Part shown: one piece after another, positions 15,657 through 23,551 of the stretch
Layout: each line of letters opens with the position of its first letter
How positions within the stretch are numbered: the stretch's first letter is position 1
NCBI GenBank assembly: GCA_025964325.1
Contig: JAOPZA010000131.1
Span: forward strand, 1-52,574
Length of the DNA: 52,574 bases
Source: Conexibacter sp.
Lineage (GTDB): Bacteria > Actinomycetota > Thermoleophilia > Solirubrobacterales > Solirubrobacteraceae
Reading direction: 5' to 3'
Program-made: the position numbers and the translations under genes
Notes under the pieces: generated by a model
The model's input: the letters and a program-made list of their open reading frames with translations, nothing else
Databases searched by the model: none
Told to the model about the DNA's origin: nothing

Positions 15657-16703
15657 ATGGAAGGCATGGACATCCTCGACGCCTACCTCCCCGCGCGCGA
15701 GCGGTACGAGGCGATGCGCTACCGCCGCTGCGGGCGCAGCGGCATCGAGCTGCCGGCCATCTCGCTCGGCCTCTGGCACAACTTCGGCGATGACAAGCCC
15801 TTCGCGACCCAGCGCGCGATCGTGCGGCGCGCCTTCGACCTCGGCATCGCGCACCGCGACCTCGCGAACAACTACGGACCGCCGTACGGAGCCGCCGAGA
15901 CCAACTTCGGCCGCCTCATGCGCGAGGACCTGCGGCCCTACCGCGACGAGCTCCTGATCTCCTCGAAGGCCGGCTGGGACATGTGGCCCGGCCCCTACGG
16001 CGACCACGGCTCGCGCAAGTACCTGCTCGCCTCGCTCGACCAGTCGCTCGCGCGGATGGGGCTCGACTACGTCGACGTCTTCTACTCCCACCGGTTCGAT
16101 CCCGACACCCCGCTGGAGGAGACGATGGGCGCGCTCGACGGCGCGGTGCGAGCGGGCAAGGCGCGCTACGTCGGGATCTCCTCCTACGGGCCCGAGCGGA
16201 CGGTCGAGGCGGCCCGCATCCTGCGCGAGCTGGGGACGCCGCTGCTGATCCACCAGCCGTCGTACTCGCTGCTGAACCGCTGGATCGAGAACGGCCTGCT
16301 CGACGTGCTCGGCGACGAGGGCGTCGGCGCGATCGTCTTCACGCCGCTCGCGCAGGGCATGCTGACCGACCGCTACCTCGACGGGATCCCCCAGGACTCG
16401 CGCGCAACGCAGGGCAAGTCGCTCGACCCGGCGTGGCTCAACGAGCAGAACCTCGAGCACATCCGCCGGCTGAACCAGCTCGCGCAGCGGCGCGGTCAGA
16501 CGTTGGCGCAGATGGCGCTCGCCTGGACGCTGCGTGATCCGCGCGTCACGTCGACGCTGATCGGCGCCAGCAGCGTCGCCCAGCTGGAGCAGAACGTCGG
16601 CGCGCTCGCGCGACTCGACTTCAGCGAAGACGAGCTGGCCGAGATCGACGCGGCCGCACACGAGGCGGGCGTCAACATCTGGACCGTTTCGAGTGAATCC
16701 TGA
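15657..16703 (+). CDS. yghZ: YghZ-type aldo/keto reductase
   Basis: A 348-aa NADPH-dependent reductase of the AKR14 group, related to E. coli YghZ (L-glyceraldehyde-3-phosphate and methylglyoxal reductase). Match points: YRRCGRSGIELPAISLGLWH, NFGDDKPFATQRA, the catalytic Asp and Tyr in DLANNYGPPYG, the catalytic Lys in ISSKAGWDMWPGPYG, YVDVFYSHRFDPDTPLEET, IHQPSYSLLNRW, FTPLAQGMLTDRYL, and the cofactor loop STLIGASSVAQLEQN. It is full length. ATG 15657 has a GGTGG-like site; ATG 15666 three codons on is an equally possible start. It diverges from the chemoreceptor gene across about 116 bases. Confidence 0.93.
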   Translation: MEGMDILDAYLPARERYEAMRYRRCGRSGIELPAISLGLWHNFGDDKPFATQRAIVRRAFDLGIAHRDLANNYGPPYGAAETNFGRLMREDLRPYRDELLISSKAGWDMWPGPYGDHGSRKYLLASLDQSLARMGLDYVDVFYSHRFDPDTPLEETMGALDGAVRAGKARYVGISSYGPERTVEAARILRELGTPLLIHQPSYSLLNRWIENGLLDVLGDEGVGAIVFTPLAQGMLTDRYLDGIPQDSRATQGKSLDPAWLNEQNLEHIRRLNQLAQRRGQTLAQMALAWTLRDPRVTSTLIGASSVAQLEQNVGALARLDFSEDELAEIDAAAHEAGVNIWTVSSES

Positions 16704-16897
16704 GCCGCGCGCGCTAACCTTCCAGGTCCGGCGGATCGCCAACTCGGCCTAGGGTCCCTCGAGGATCCAGTCGGCGCCACGCACCGCTCTTCGGAGTGGT
16801 GGCCCGTCCCGACGGCTGGGAGTGTCATGTCGCCCAGGCAAGACACATTTATAGTCCTGGGACAAGTAGTAACCCGGCGATCCATGACCGGAGCCAC
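16704..16897. other. Non-coding stretch with small UUCG hairpins
   Basis: Between the reductase stop and the terminator hairpin I see no convincing gene. CACCGCTC-TTCG-GAGTGGTG (within about 16775-16800) can form an 8-bp hairpin with a UUCG loop, and CTGGG/CCCAG nearby another. They may be termination or RNA-stability elements for the reductase transcript. No known riboswitch core was recognised on either strand. Confidence 0.35.
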
Positions 16898-16923
16898 CCG
16901 GGCGGGCCTTCGGGCCCGCCCGG
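16898..16923. terminator. Strong GC hairpin, bidirectional terminator candidate
   Basis: CCGGGCGGGCC-TTCG-GGCCCGCCCGG is an 11-bp perfect stem with a UUCG loop. It lies 38 bases beyond the stop of the small acidic-protein gene on the minus strand and also downstream of the aldo/keto reductase on the plus strand. There is no U-tract, as is common in high-GC actinobacteria. Confidence 0.6.
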
Positions 16924-16960
16924 CCGCTCCGGCGGTCTTCGAGGCGCCGCTGCGGGCGCG

Positions 16961-17137
16961 CTACTCCTGGTAGGCGTCCGAGTGCTGGTCGGTGTCGCCG
17001 AGCGGCGCGTCGTCCTTCGACGGCGCCCCCGGCAGCTTGTCCTTCGAGTCGCTCTTCGAGCCGCCCTCGGCGCCGGGCTCGCCCGGCTCGTCCTCGGGGG
17101 CACGGCCTTCGTCGTCGTACGTCTCATCACTGGTCAT
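16961..17137 (-). CDS. Small acidic protein, function unknown
   Basis: A 58-aa reading frame from ATG 17137 to TAG 16961-16963. It is dominated by Asp, Glu, Gly, Pro and Ser with three Lys: TSDETYDDEGRAPEDEPGEP, then GGSKSDSKDKLPGAPSKDD, then APLGDTDQHSDAYQE. There is no predicted membrane segment or cysteine, so it is probably intrinsically disordered. Codons are strongly GC-ending in this frame and the acidic composition is non-random, which supports translation. It sits 19 bases after the chemoreceptor stop on the same strand, with a terminator hairpin beyond it. It could be co-transcribed with the receptor. No function can be assigned. Confidence 0.6.
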   Translation of the reverse strand: MTSDETYDDEGRAPEDEPGEPGAEGGSKSDSKDKLPGAPSKDDAPLGDTDQHSDAYQE

Positions 17138-17156
17138 GACCTCGACCTACCCCCGC

Positions 17157-18905
17157 TCAGCGCAGCGTGAACTGTCCCACGAGCGTGTCCAGCTCCTCCG
17201 CCGTCTTCGCCAGTTCGTGCGCCGAGACCGCGATCTGCTGCGTCGAGGCCGACGTCTGCTGGGTCGAGGCGGAGACCTCCTCGCTCGCGGCCGAGGACTG
17301 TTCGGCGACCGCCGCGACCTGCGCGATGCTCGACTGCATCTGCCCGGCGCTCGCGGCGATCTGCGCGACCGCGGCGGCGATCCGCTCGACGCGGCCGCTC
17401 ATGTCGTCGACCGACGTGCCGATCCGCTCGAAGCTGGCGCGCGCCTGCTCGACCGTCGCGGCGCCCGCCTCGGTCTGCTCCGCGCCGGTCTCGACGACGC
17501 CGACGACGTGGCCGGTCTCGCGCTGGATCTCCTCGACCAGACCGGCGATCGAGCCGGCCGCGCGCTGTGACTCCTCCGCCAGCTTGCGCACCTCCTCGGC
17601 GACGACCGCGAAGCCGCGACCCTGCTCACCGGCCCGAGCCGCCTCGATCGCGGCGTTCAGCGCCAGCAGGTTCGTCTGCTCCGCGATCCCCGTGATCGTG
17701 CCGACGATCCCGCCGATCCGCTGCGACTTCGCGCCCAGCTCGCGGATCGCCGCGGTCGCGTCGGTCGAGGTCGCGTGCACTGCCCGGATCGCCTCGGTCG
17801 CCCGCGCGACCGCCTCGGCGCCCTCCTGGGCGACGGCGCGCGCCTGCTGCGCGGCGGCTGCCGTCCCCTGCGCGTTCTCGGCGCCCACGCGGGAGGCGGT
17901 CGCGACCTCCTCGGTCAGCTGCCGCGCCTGCGCGACCGAGCGCACCTGCCGCTCGGCGCCCTGCGCGACCTCGCCGAAGGTCGTCGCGATCTCGCCGATC
18001 GCGCGGCCGGTGTCCTCCGACGTCGACGCCATCTGCTGAGAGGCGGTGGTGACGCTGGCCGAGCTGTCGGAGATCTCGCCCAGCATCGTGACGACCTTCT
18101 CCCGCATCGCGCCGTAGGCCTCGACCGCGGTCTGCGCCCGTGCCAGCATCGCGTTGAAGATCTCCGCCAGCCGGCCCAGGTCGGCGCCCGCGCTCGGCGG
18201 CAGCGGCGTCGTCGTCGGCGTAGCGTCGCGCGTCAGGTCGCCGCGCGCCATCGCGCTCAGGCCCTGCTCCAGCTCGGTCAGGCAGTTCGCCTCGAGCCGC
18301 TCCAGCCGCTCCGTCAGCGGCGCGAGGCAGGAGCGGTCGCCGAGCGCGGCGCGCAGCTGCTCGCGCATCGTCTCGTACTCGGCGATCGAGGTGACGGTCT
18401 TGGCGAGGATCTCGTTGACGGCGAGCGCGATCTCGCCGATCTCGTCGCTCGATATGCGCTCGATCGGCCGCGTCGTCGGCTCGACCGCGACCGTCATGTC
18501 GCCGCCGGCGACCGCCCCGAGCCCGCGGTTGAGGCTGCTGACGCAGTCGTCGCGCAGGTGGTGCAGACGTGCGAGCACGCGCCGCACGCGATGGCGCAGC
18601 GCCAGCGTGATGATCACGGCCAACGCGATCGCCGTGAGCGCGCCGACGATCGCGAGCACGAGCACGAGCGTCCGCCCCGAGGAGAGCGACGCGTTGAAGT
18701 CGTGGTCGAGCGCCGTCAGCCGGTCCCGCTCAGCCGCCGCCAGCCGCGGCAGCGCGGTGCCGACGATCCGCTCGTGGTCGCTGCGCAGGCCGTCCAGCGT
18801 GACGATCGCGGCGACCGCGATCCCCAGCAGGAACAGCGTCACGGCGCCGAACGCGAGTCCGTTCTTCAAGCCGACGGTCCAGCGCACACCCAACAGGCCC
18901 TTCAT
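17157..18905 (-). CDS. Methyl-accepting chemotaxis protein 2 (minimal sensor)
   Basis: A 582-aa receptor. TM1 (about 13-35) and TM2 (about 81-103) are separated by only ~45 extracytoplasmic residues ([20 protein letters not shown] region), too short for the usual four-helix or Cache sensor. HAMP-like segments ([16 protein letters not shown] and [13 protein letters not shown]) and the signalling coiled coil follow, with the tip [19 protein letters not shown] and [15 protein letters not shown]. It ends GQFTLR without a docking pentapeptide. GAGGAGG lies six bases before ATG 18905. The signalling tip is nearly identical at DNA level to that of receptor 1. Its leader contains a cyclic-di-GMP-riboswitch-like sequence. 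It may sense membrane or energy state, or a partner protein. Confidence 0.92.
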   Translation of the reverse strand: MKGLLGVRWTVGLKNGLAFGAVTLFLLGIAVAAIVTLDGLRSDHERIVGTALPRLAAAERDRLTALDHDFNASLSSGRTLVLVLAIVGALTAIALAVIITLALRHRVRRVLARLHHLRDDCVSSLNRGLGAVAGGDMTVAVEPTTRPIERISSDEIGEIALAVNEILAKTVTSIAEYETMREQLRAALGDRSCLAPLTERLERLEANCLTELEQGLSAMARGDLTRDATPTTTPLPPSAGADLGRLAEIFNAMLARAQTAVEAYGAMREKVVTMLGEISDSSASVTTASQQMASTSEDTGRAIGEIATTFGEVAQGAERQVRSVAQARQLTEEVATASRVGAENAQGTAAAAQQARAVAQEGAEAVARATEAIRAVHATSTDATAAIRELGAKSQRIGGIVGTITGIAEQTNLLALNAAIEAARAGEQGRGFAVVAEEVRKLAEESQRAAGSIAGLVEEIQRETGHVVGVVETGAEQTEAGAATVEQARASFERIGTSVDDMSGRVERIAAAVAQIAASAGQMQSSIAQVAAVAEQSSAASEEVSASTQQTSASTQQIAVSAHELAKTAEELDTLVGQFTLR

Positions 18906-18922
18906 CGATGCCTCCTCAGCCG

Positions 18923-19067
18923 CTCCGCTCGTGCGACCGCCCACGCTCCATCAGCTGGTCGATCGTCATCCCCTCTTTCGGCAGGAATCGGCTGGTATTG
19001 AGCGTTTGCGTCCCAGCTCGGCGTTTCGACCGAACGGCTGCGTTTGCGCGGAACCGCGATTCCGCGA
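18923..19067 (-). promoter_or_regulatory. Structured leader resembling a cyclic-di-GMP-I aptamer, non-canonical
   Basis: On the minus strand, upstream of chemoreceptor 2, GCAAACG (19047-19041), a hairpin closed by CAGC/GCUG, then GGGACGCAAACGC (from 19014), then CAGCCGAUUCC and GCCGAAA follow in the same order as in the GEMM-I element at 13284-13366. Differences: AAACG instead of AAAGC after GACGC, a longer second hairpin, and no ordinary P3 with tetraloop receptor in the short interval. ACGCUC (right after GACGCAA) and GAGCGU further on could pair. Just 5' lies a 7-bp hairpin CGCGGAA/TTCCGCG (19048-19067). It may be a variant, a decayed copy, or coincidence. Confidence 0.35.
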
Positions 19068-19112
19068 TGCGGGCTCTCGCCCGCGCGCCGCGGAGGCCAC
19101 AATGGAGGGACG

Positions 19113-21779
19113 ATGGCCATCTCTCCTCTTCGCTCCTCTTCGCAGACACCTGGCCCGACGCCGTTGGACCGTGACACCGCACTGCTCGAGCGGCTGCTGG
19201 CGGACGTGCTCGAAGAGCAGCGCGGCCGCACGTTCCGCGAGCGCCTCTTCTGGCTGCGCGACAACGCCGCCGCCCTGCGCGCCGGTGACGGCCGCACCGG
19301 CACGCAGCTGATCGACTTCCTGCGCCGCCTGCCGTCGGCGGAGCTCGAGCCCTACGTGCGCGCCTGCTCGATGCAGCTGCAGCTGGCCAACATCGCCGAG
19401 GAGCTGGAGCGGCTGCGGCGCCGCCGCGCCTACGACTCCGACACGAGCGGGCCGCAGCGCGAGTCGTTCGCGGCCGCCGTCGGCGCGCTCAGCCAGGTGC
19501 CGCGCTCGCGCGTCTCCGAGGCGATGCAGGAGCTCGACGTGCGGCTCGTGATGACCGCCCATCCGACCGACGCGACGCGCCGCTCGGTCTTCGACCACCA
19601 GCAGGCCGTGTGGCAGATGATGGAGCGGCTCGACGACCCGCGCCTCGGCTCGACCCGCCGCCGAGAGCTCGAGGACCAGCTGCGCGAGGTCCTGACGATC
19701 TGGTGGCAGACCGACGAGGTCCGCCGCGTGCGCCCGCTGGTCGAGGACGAGGTGCGCCGCACGCTCTTCTTCTTCGAGTCGGTCCTCTTCGACGCCGTCC
19801 CGCAGCTCGCCTCCGAGCTGTCGCGCTGCTTCGACGTGCCGTGGCCGCCGGCGGCGCCGATCCTGCGCTTCGGCAGCTGGGCCGGCGGCGACATGGACGG
19901 CAACCCCGAGGTCGGGCCGGCCAGCATCACGCGCGCGCTGGCGCTGCACCGCGGGACCGCGCTGCGACTGCTGCGACGCCGCGTCGACGCGCTCGCACGC
20001 GAGTTCTCGCAGGCCGACGACCGCCTCTTCGTCTCCCCCGCGCTGGTCGACTCGATCGCCCGCGACGAGGCCGAGCTGCCGGAGGTCAACGCCGGCATGC
20101 GCAATCCGCACGAGCCGTTCCGGCGCAAGCTCTCGCTCGTCAGCGCCCGCCTCGAGCGCACGGGGCGCGGGGCTGACGGCGGCTACGCGAACCCGGACGA
20201 GCTGGCCGCCGACCTCGAGCTGGTGCGCGACAGCTCCGGCTCGAGCCGCGTCGCGGGCGGCGCCGTCGCGCGCCTGCTGACGCAGGTGCGGTCGTTCGGC
20301 TTCCATCTCGCCACGCTCGACGTGCGCCAGTCGGCGGGACCGCTGCAGGCGGCCGTCGCCGCGCTGCTGCCAGGCTACGGCGAGGCCGGCGAGGACGAAC
20401 GCCAGGCAGCCCTCGCGCAGGCGATCGCGACGGTCGACGACGACCGTCCGGAGGCCCCGGAGGCGCTCGGCAGCGACGAGGCCGGCGCGCTGGCCGCCTT
20501 CGACGCGATCGCCGAGGGCGTACGCAGACACGGGGCGCAGGCGCTCGGGAGCGTCGTCATCTCGATGGCGCGCCAGCCCTCCGACGTGCTGTCCGCGCTC
20601 TTCCTGCTGCGCCGCGCCGGCGTCGGGGTCGGCGCGACGCCCGCGCTCCCGATCGTCCCGCTGTTCGAGACGGTCGAGGACCTCGCCGGCGCGGAGGCGA
20701 CGATGAACGCGCTCTACGTCGACCCCGCCTACGCGACCCAGCTGGACGCGTGCGAGCGGCGGCAGGAGATCATGCTCGGCTACTCCGACTCGGCCAAGGA
20801 CGGCGGCTTCATCGCCTCGCAGTGGGAGCTCTACGCCGCACAGGAGCGGCTCGTCGCGGCGGCCGACGCGCATCGCATCGGACTGCGCTTCTTCCACGGC
20901 CGCGGCGGCTCGACCTCCCGCGGCGGCGGCCCCAGCCACCGCGCGATCGGCGCGCAGCCGCCGGGCTCGATCCGCGGTCGGATCCGCATCACCGAGCAGG
21001 GCGAGGTGATCCCGCAGCGCTACGCGCATCCGGAGCTGGCGCTGCGCTCGCTCGAGCAGACGCTTTCGGGGGTCGTGCTCGCGACGCTCGTGCCGCCCGC
21101 CGACCCGCCGGCGCGCTATCGCGAGGAGGCGCAGCGGCTGGCCGACCGCTCGCGCGAGGTCTACCGGGCGCTGATCTACGACGACGAGCACTTCGAGTCG
21201 CTGCTGCGAGAGGCCTCGCCGCTGCACGAGCTGGCCGAGCTGAACATCGGCTCGCGTCCGGCGTCGCGCTCCGGCTCACGCGCGCTGCGCGAGCTGCGCG
21301 CGATCCCGTGGGTCTTCTCGTGGATGCAGAACCGGCTGCTGCTGCCCGCCTGGTACGGCGCCGGCACGGCGCTCGGCGAGGGCGACCGCGAGCTGCAGCG
21401 CGAGATGCGCGAGCGCTGGCCGTTCTTCCGCATGGTCATCTCGACGCTCGAGATGTCGCTCTTCAAGTCCGACCTCGGCGTCGCCGAGCGCTACCTCGAG
21501 CTGGTCGGAGACGACGACGCGAAGGCGCTCTGGACGCCGATCCGCGAGGAGCACGAGCGGATCGTCGCGCGCGTGCTCGAGATCACCGGCAACCGCACGC
21601 TGCTGGCCGACTCGCCCGCGCTGCTCGAGCGCCTGCAGCACCGCAATCCGTGGATCGACCCGCTCTCGCACATGCAGGTCGACCTGCTGCGGCGCGCGCG
21701 CGCCGACGACGCCGATGCGCGCACGCCGCTGCTTCACACGATGGCGGGCATCGCGGCCGGCATGCGCAACACCGGCTGA
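19113..21779 (+). CDS. ppc: Phosphoenolpyruvate carboxylase
   Basis: An 888-aa cytosolic enzyme adding bicarbonate to PEP to make oxaloacetate, the main anaplerotic step. Landmarks: catalytic His in VMTAHPTDATRRS, FGSWAGGDMDGNPEV, FGFHLATLDVRQS, the Lys of GYSDSAKDGGF, the loop FHGRGGSTSRGGGPSH with catalytic Arg/Gly residues, EQGEVI, and the conserved C-terminus AGMRNTG that reaches the active site (the same RNTG ending as in E. coli). The length is typical. ATG 19113 follows GGAGGG at good spacing. Its terminal codons are duplicated in the DNA just after the stop. I found a single AGA among more than 100 arginine codons. Confidence 0.97.
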   Translation: MAISPLRSSSQTPGPTPLDRDTALLERLLADVLEEQRGRTFRERLFWLRDNAAALRAGDGRTGTQLIDFLRRLPSAELEPYVRACSMQLQLANIAEELERLRRRRAYDSDTSGPQRESFAAAVGALSQVPRSRVSEAMQELDVRLVMTAHPTDATRRSVFDHQQAVWQMMERLDDPRLGSTRRRELEDQLREVLTIWWQTDEVRRVRPLVEDEVRRTLFFFESVLFDAVPQLASELSRCFDVPWPPAAPILRFGSWAGGDMDGNPEVGPASITRALALHRGTALRLLRRRVDALAREFSQADDRLFVSPALVDSIARDEAELPEVNAGMRNPHEPFRRKLSLVSARLERTGRGADGGYANPDELAADLELVRDSSGSSRVAGGAVARLLTQVRSFGFHLATLDVRQSAGPLQAAVAALLPGYGEAGEDERQAALAQAIATVDDDRPEAPEALGSDEAGALAAFDAIAEGVRRHGAQALGSVVISMARQPSDVLSALFLLRRAGVGVGATPALPIVPLFETVEDLAGAEATMNALYVDPAYATQLDACERRQEIMLGYSDSAKDGGFIASQWELYAAQERLVAAADAHRIGLRFFHGRGGSTSRGGGPSHRAIGAQPPGSIRGRIRITEQGEVIPQRYAHPELALRSLEQTLSGVVLATLVPPADPPARYREEAQRLADRSREVYRALIYDDEHFESLLREASPLHELAELNIGSRPASRSGSRALRELRAIPWVFSWMQNRLLLPAWYGAGTALGEGDRELQREMRERWPFFRMVISTLEMSLFKSDLGVAERYLELVGDDDAKALWTPIREEHERIVARVLEITGNRTLLADSPALLERLQHRNPWIDPLSHMQVDLLRRARADDADARTPLLHTMAGIAAGMRNTG

Positions 21780-21886
21780 ACAGCCGGCTGCGGCGGCCGG
21801 CCGTTCGCGGCCGGCATGCGCAACACCGGCTGACCAACCGGCTGCGGCGGCCGGCCGTTCGCGGCCGGCATGCGCAACACCGGCTG
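21753..21886 (+). repeat. 54-bp tandem repeat copying the 3' end of ppc
   Basis: Two full 54-base units (21753-21806, 21807-21860) and a 26-base partial third (21861-21886) run head to tail. The first unit contains the last codons of ppc and its stop; units 1 and 2 differ at two bases. Since 54 is a multiple of three, each unit repeats AGMRNTG in the ppc frame. Each junction forms an 8-bp UUCG-capped hairpin, GCCGGCCG/CGGCCGGC, at 21796-21815 and 21850-21869. Confidence 0.95.
21796..21869 (+). terminator. Paired UUCG hairpins after ppc
   Basis: Two identical 8-bp stems with UUCG loops (21796-21815 and 21850-21869), 54 bases apart, follow the ppc stop. They were multiplied by the tandem repeat. 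There is no U-tract. They probably terminate transcription or protect the 3' end. Confidence 0.5.
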
Positions 21887-21920
21887 GATACGACGCGACA
21901 TCAACCGCCCTGCGGCGGCC

Positions 21921-21945
21921 GCCCGGCTCCGTGCGGGAGCCGGGC
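21921..21945. terminator. Hairpin between convergent ppc and glycoside hydrolase genes
   Basis: GCCCGGCTCC-gtgcg-GGAGCCGGGC is a 10-bp perfect stem with a 5-base loop. It lies 15 bases from the stop of the minus-strand glycoside hydrolase and ~140 bases after ppc. A bidirectional terminator is likely. Confidence 0.6.
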
Positions 21946-21959
21946 AGGCCGCCCCGCGG

Positions 21960-23354
21960 CTAGTGGGAGACCGTCTTCGGGCCGGTGAACGTGTGGCCGG
22001 CGGCGTCCTTCCACTGCAGGCGCCAGACGCGGCCGGACTTCGTCGAGGCCGTCTTCGTGAAGTAGCCGGCGCTGTTGGTCGACTGGCGAGCGAGCGTCTT
22101 CCAGCCGCCGCTCTTGTCGGCGTACTGGATCGTCACCGTCGTGCGCTTGTGCGCCGGGCGCACGAGGCCCCACAGCGAGACATGGCTCGCGCTCTTCGTC
22201 TTGTTGACGACGAGCGGCGTGCGGAAGCCGTCGTAGGACGGCTTCTTCTTGTCGCCGGCGTAGTAGCGCAGGCCGGACTCGAACTTGCCGTACGCGCCCG
22301 CGACCGTCTGGTCGTCACGCATGAGGTACTGCGAGAACGAGGCGATCCGCGGGTTGGCGTAGAGCATCTGCTCGCCGATCGAGCGGTAGTCCGACTGCAG
22401 CGCCGGTGAGACGCCCTGCAGACGGTCGGGGAAGCTCTGCACGCCGAACTCGGTCACGTAGATCGGCAGGCGGCTCGGCAGCGCGCCGGCCTTCGCGGCC
22501 TTGTCGACCGCCGTGATCAGGCGCGAGACGACGCCGATCGTGACGTCGTCCTTGTTCGGCGGGACGAAGTGCGGACCCTGCTGCGTCGTGTACGGGTGCA
22601 TCGCGACGCCCTGCGTCGGGACCTTCCCGCACTTCCTCGACTTCTTGTAGTTGCCGTCGAGGCACAGCACGGCGCGCAGGAACGCGACGGGCGCGATCGT
22701 GCCGGTCGAGTGGTTCGAGTTGGCGCGCGGCGCCATCTCGCCGATCAGGATCGGCGCCTTCACGCCGGCGGCGTGCAGCCCCGAGTAGCCCTTGAGGTAG
22801 AGGTTGCGGTAGATCGTCGGGCTGGCGAGCTTGCTGCCGTTGTAGAGGGGGGCGAGCAGCTTGCCGAGGTTCGGCTCGTTCCAGACCGTCCACCACGAGA
22901 TCTTGTTGCCGTAGCGGCGACCGACGGCGGTCGCGAACTTGCCGAACGCGCTCGTGTCCGGGTTCGTGATCGTGTCGCGCTTCTTCGCCGTCGCCCACTT
23001 CGGCGCGCCGCCCGTGAGCGTCAGCATCACCTTCATGCCGTGCTGCCGAGCGCCGTTGATCGCGGCGTCGTAGCGGGCCCAGTTCCCCGCCGGGTATGCG
23101 GCGGGGTCGGTCTGGTTGAAATGCGGCGTCGTCTTGCTGCCGGCGTTCGGGGCGACCGTGCCCCACGGCATCTGGATGCGAATCGCGGTGACGCCCAGCG
23201 CCTGGAGCTCGTTGAGCGTGGCGTCCGGCGCGCCGTTCAGCACCTCCGCCGGGGCCTCGAACGTCGTGAACTGCTTCGAGTTCGCGTTTGCTGCGGCGGC
23301 CGGGATGAGCAGGGCGAGGCACGTCACGACGACGAGCGAGATCCGTTGGCGCAC
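21960..23354 (-). CDS. Secreted TIM-barrel glycoside hydrolase (GH39/GH5-like, clan GH-A)
   Basis: A 464-aa exported enzyme. A signal peptide (about 1-26, ending AANA) leads into a clan GH-A barrel. Strand landmarks are GVTAIRIQMPWGTVAPNAG, GMKVMLTLTG, the proton donor Glu160 in WWTVWNEPN, GVAMHPYTT, and the nucleophile Glu302 in PIYVTEFGVQS. A C-terminal ~90-residue beta-sandwich-like module (from about 375; HVSLWGLVRPAHKRTTVTIQ) may bind carbohydrate. The layout resembles PslG-like and GH39 proteins, so a surface or matrix polysaccharide is a reasonable substrate, unproven. GTG 23354 is set by AAGGAGG. A long structured leader precedes it. Unlike the two binding proteins, it is Lys-rich and not AGA-rich. 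Confidence 0.85.
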   Translation of the reverse strand: MRQRISLVVVTCLALLIPAAAANANSKQFTTFEAPAEVLNGAPDATLNELQALGVTAIRIQMPWGTVAPNAGSKTTPHFNQTDPAAYPAGNWARYDAAINGARQHGMKVMLTLTGGAPKWATAKKRDTITNPDTSAFGKFATAVGRRYGNKISWWTVWNEPNLGKLLAPLYNGSKLASPTIYRNLYLKGYSGLHAAGVKAPILIGEMAPRANSNHSTGTIAPVAFLRAVLCLDGNYKKSRKCGKVPTQGVAMHPYTTQQGPHFVPPNKDDVTIGVVSRLITAVDKAAKAGALPSRLPIYVTEFGVQSFPDRLQGVSPALQSDYRSIGEQMLYANPRIASFSQYLMRDDQTVAGAYGKFESGLRYYAGDKKKPSYDGFRTPLVVNKTKSASHVSLWGLVRPAHKRTTVTIQYADKSGGWKTLARQSTNSAGYFTKTASTKSGRVWRLQWKDAAGHTFTGPKTVSH

Positions 23355-23384
23355 TAGGCGTCCTCCTTCACTGTCTGGCTGAAT

Positions 23385-23487
23385 CGCCACATCGAATGTG
23401 GCGGCGGACCGAGCCCGCGACTGTTCGCGTACGGCGGGCTCCTATCGATGCAAACGCATCGCGAGGCGGAAGGTAGCGGAGTCCGCC
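23385..23487 (-). ncRNA. Structured leader RNA upstream of the glycoside hydrolase, candidate cis-regulatory element
   Basis: On the minus strand, GGCGGAC (23487-23481) pairs with GUCCGCC (23409-23403). Between them are CGATGC-GTTT-GCATCG (6 bp, 23446-23461) and GAGCCCGC/GCGGGCTC (8 bp, 23411-23441), a compact multi-branch junction. A further 8-bp hairpin CGCCACAT/ATGTGGCG (23385-23403) lies between the junction and the ribosome site and shares one base with the closing stem, so the two may compete. I do not recognise a known riboswitch core. The pairing is read directly from the sequence; a regulatory role is inferred. Confidence 0.45.
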
Positions 23488-23551
23488 CACATCTCCGACG
23501 CCGAGCGGATGCCCGCCGAGCTATCGCCGCGGCATGCCGGATCGCGGTGTC

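Noticed and set aside
16775-16890. Hairpins between the reductase and the acidic-protein gene as a riboswitch
   Set aside because: Neither strand shows a known aptamer core and the location is downstream of both genes, so termination or RNA stability is simpler.
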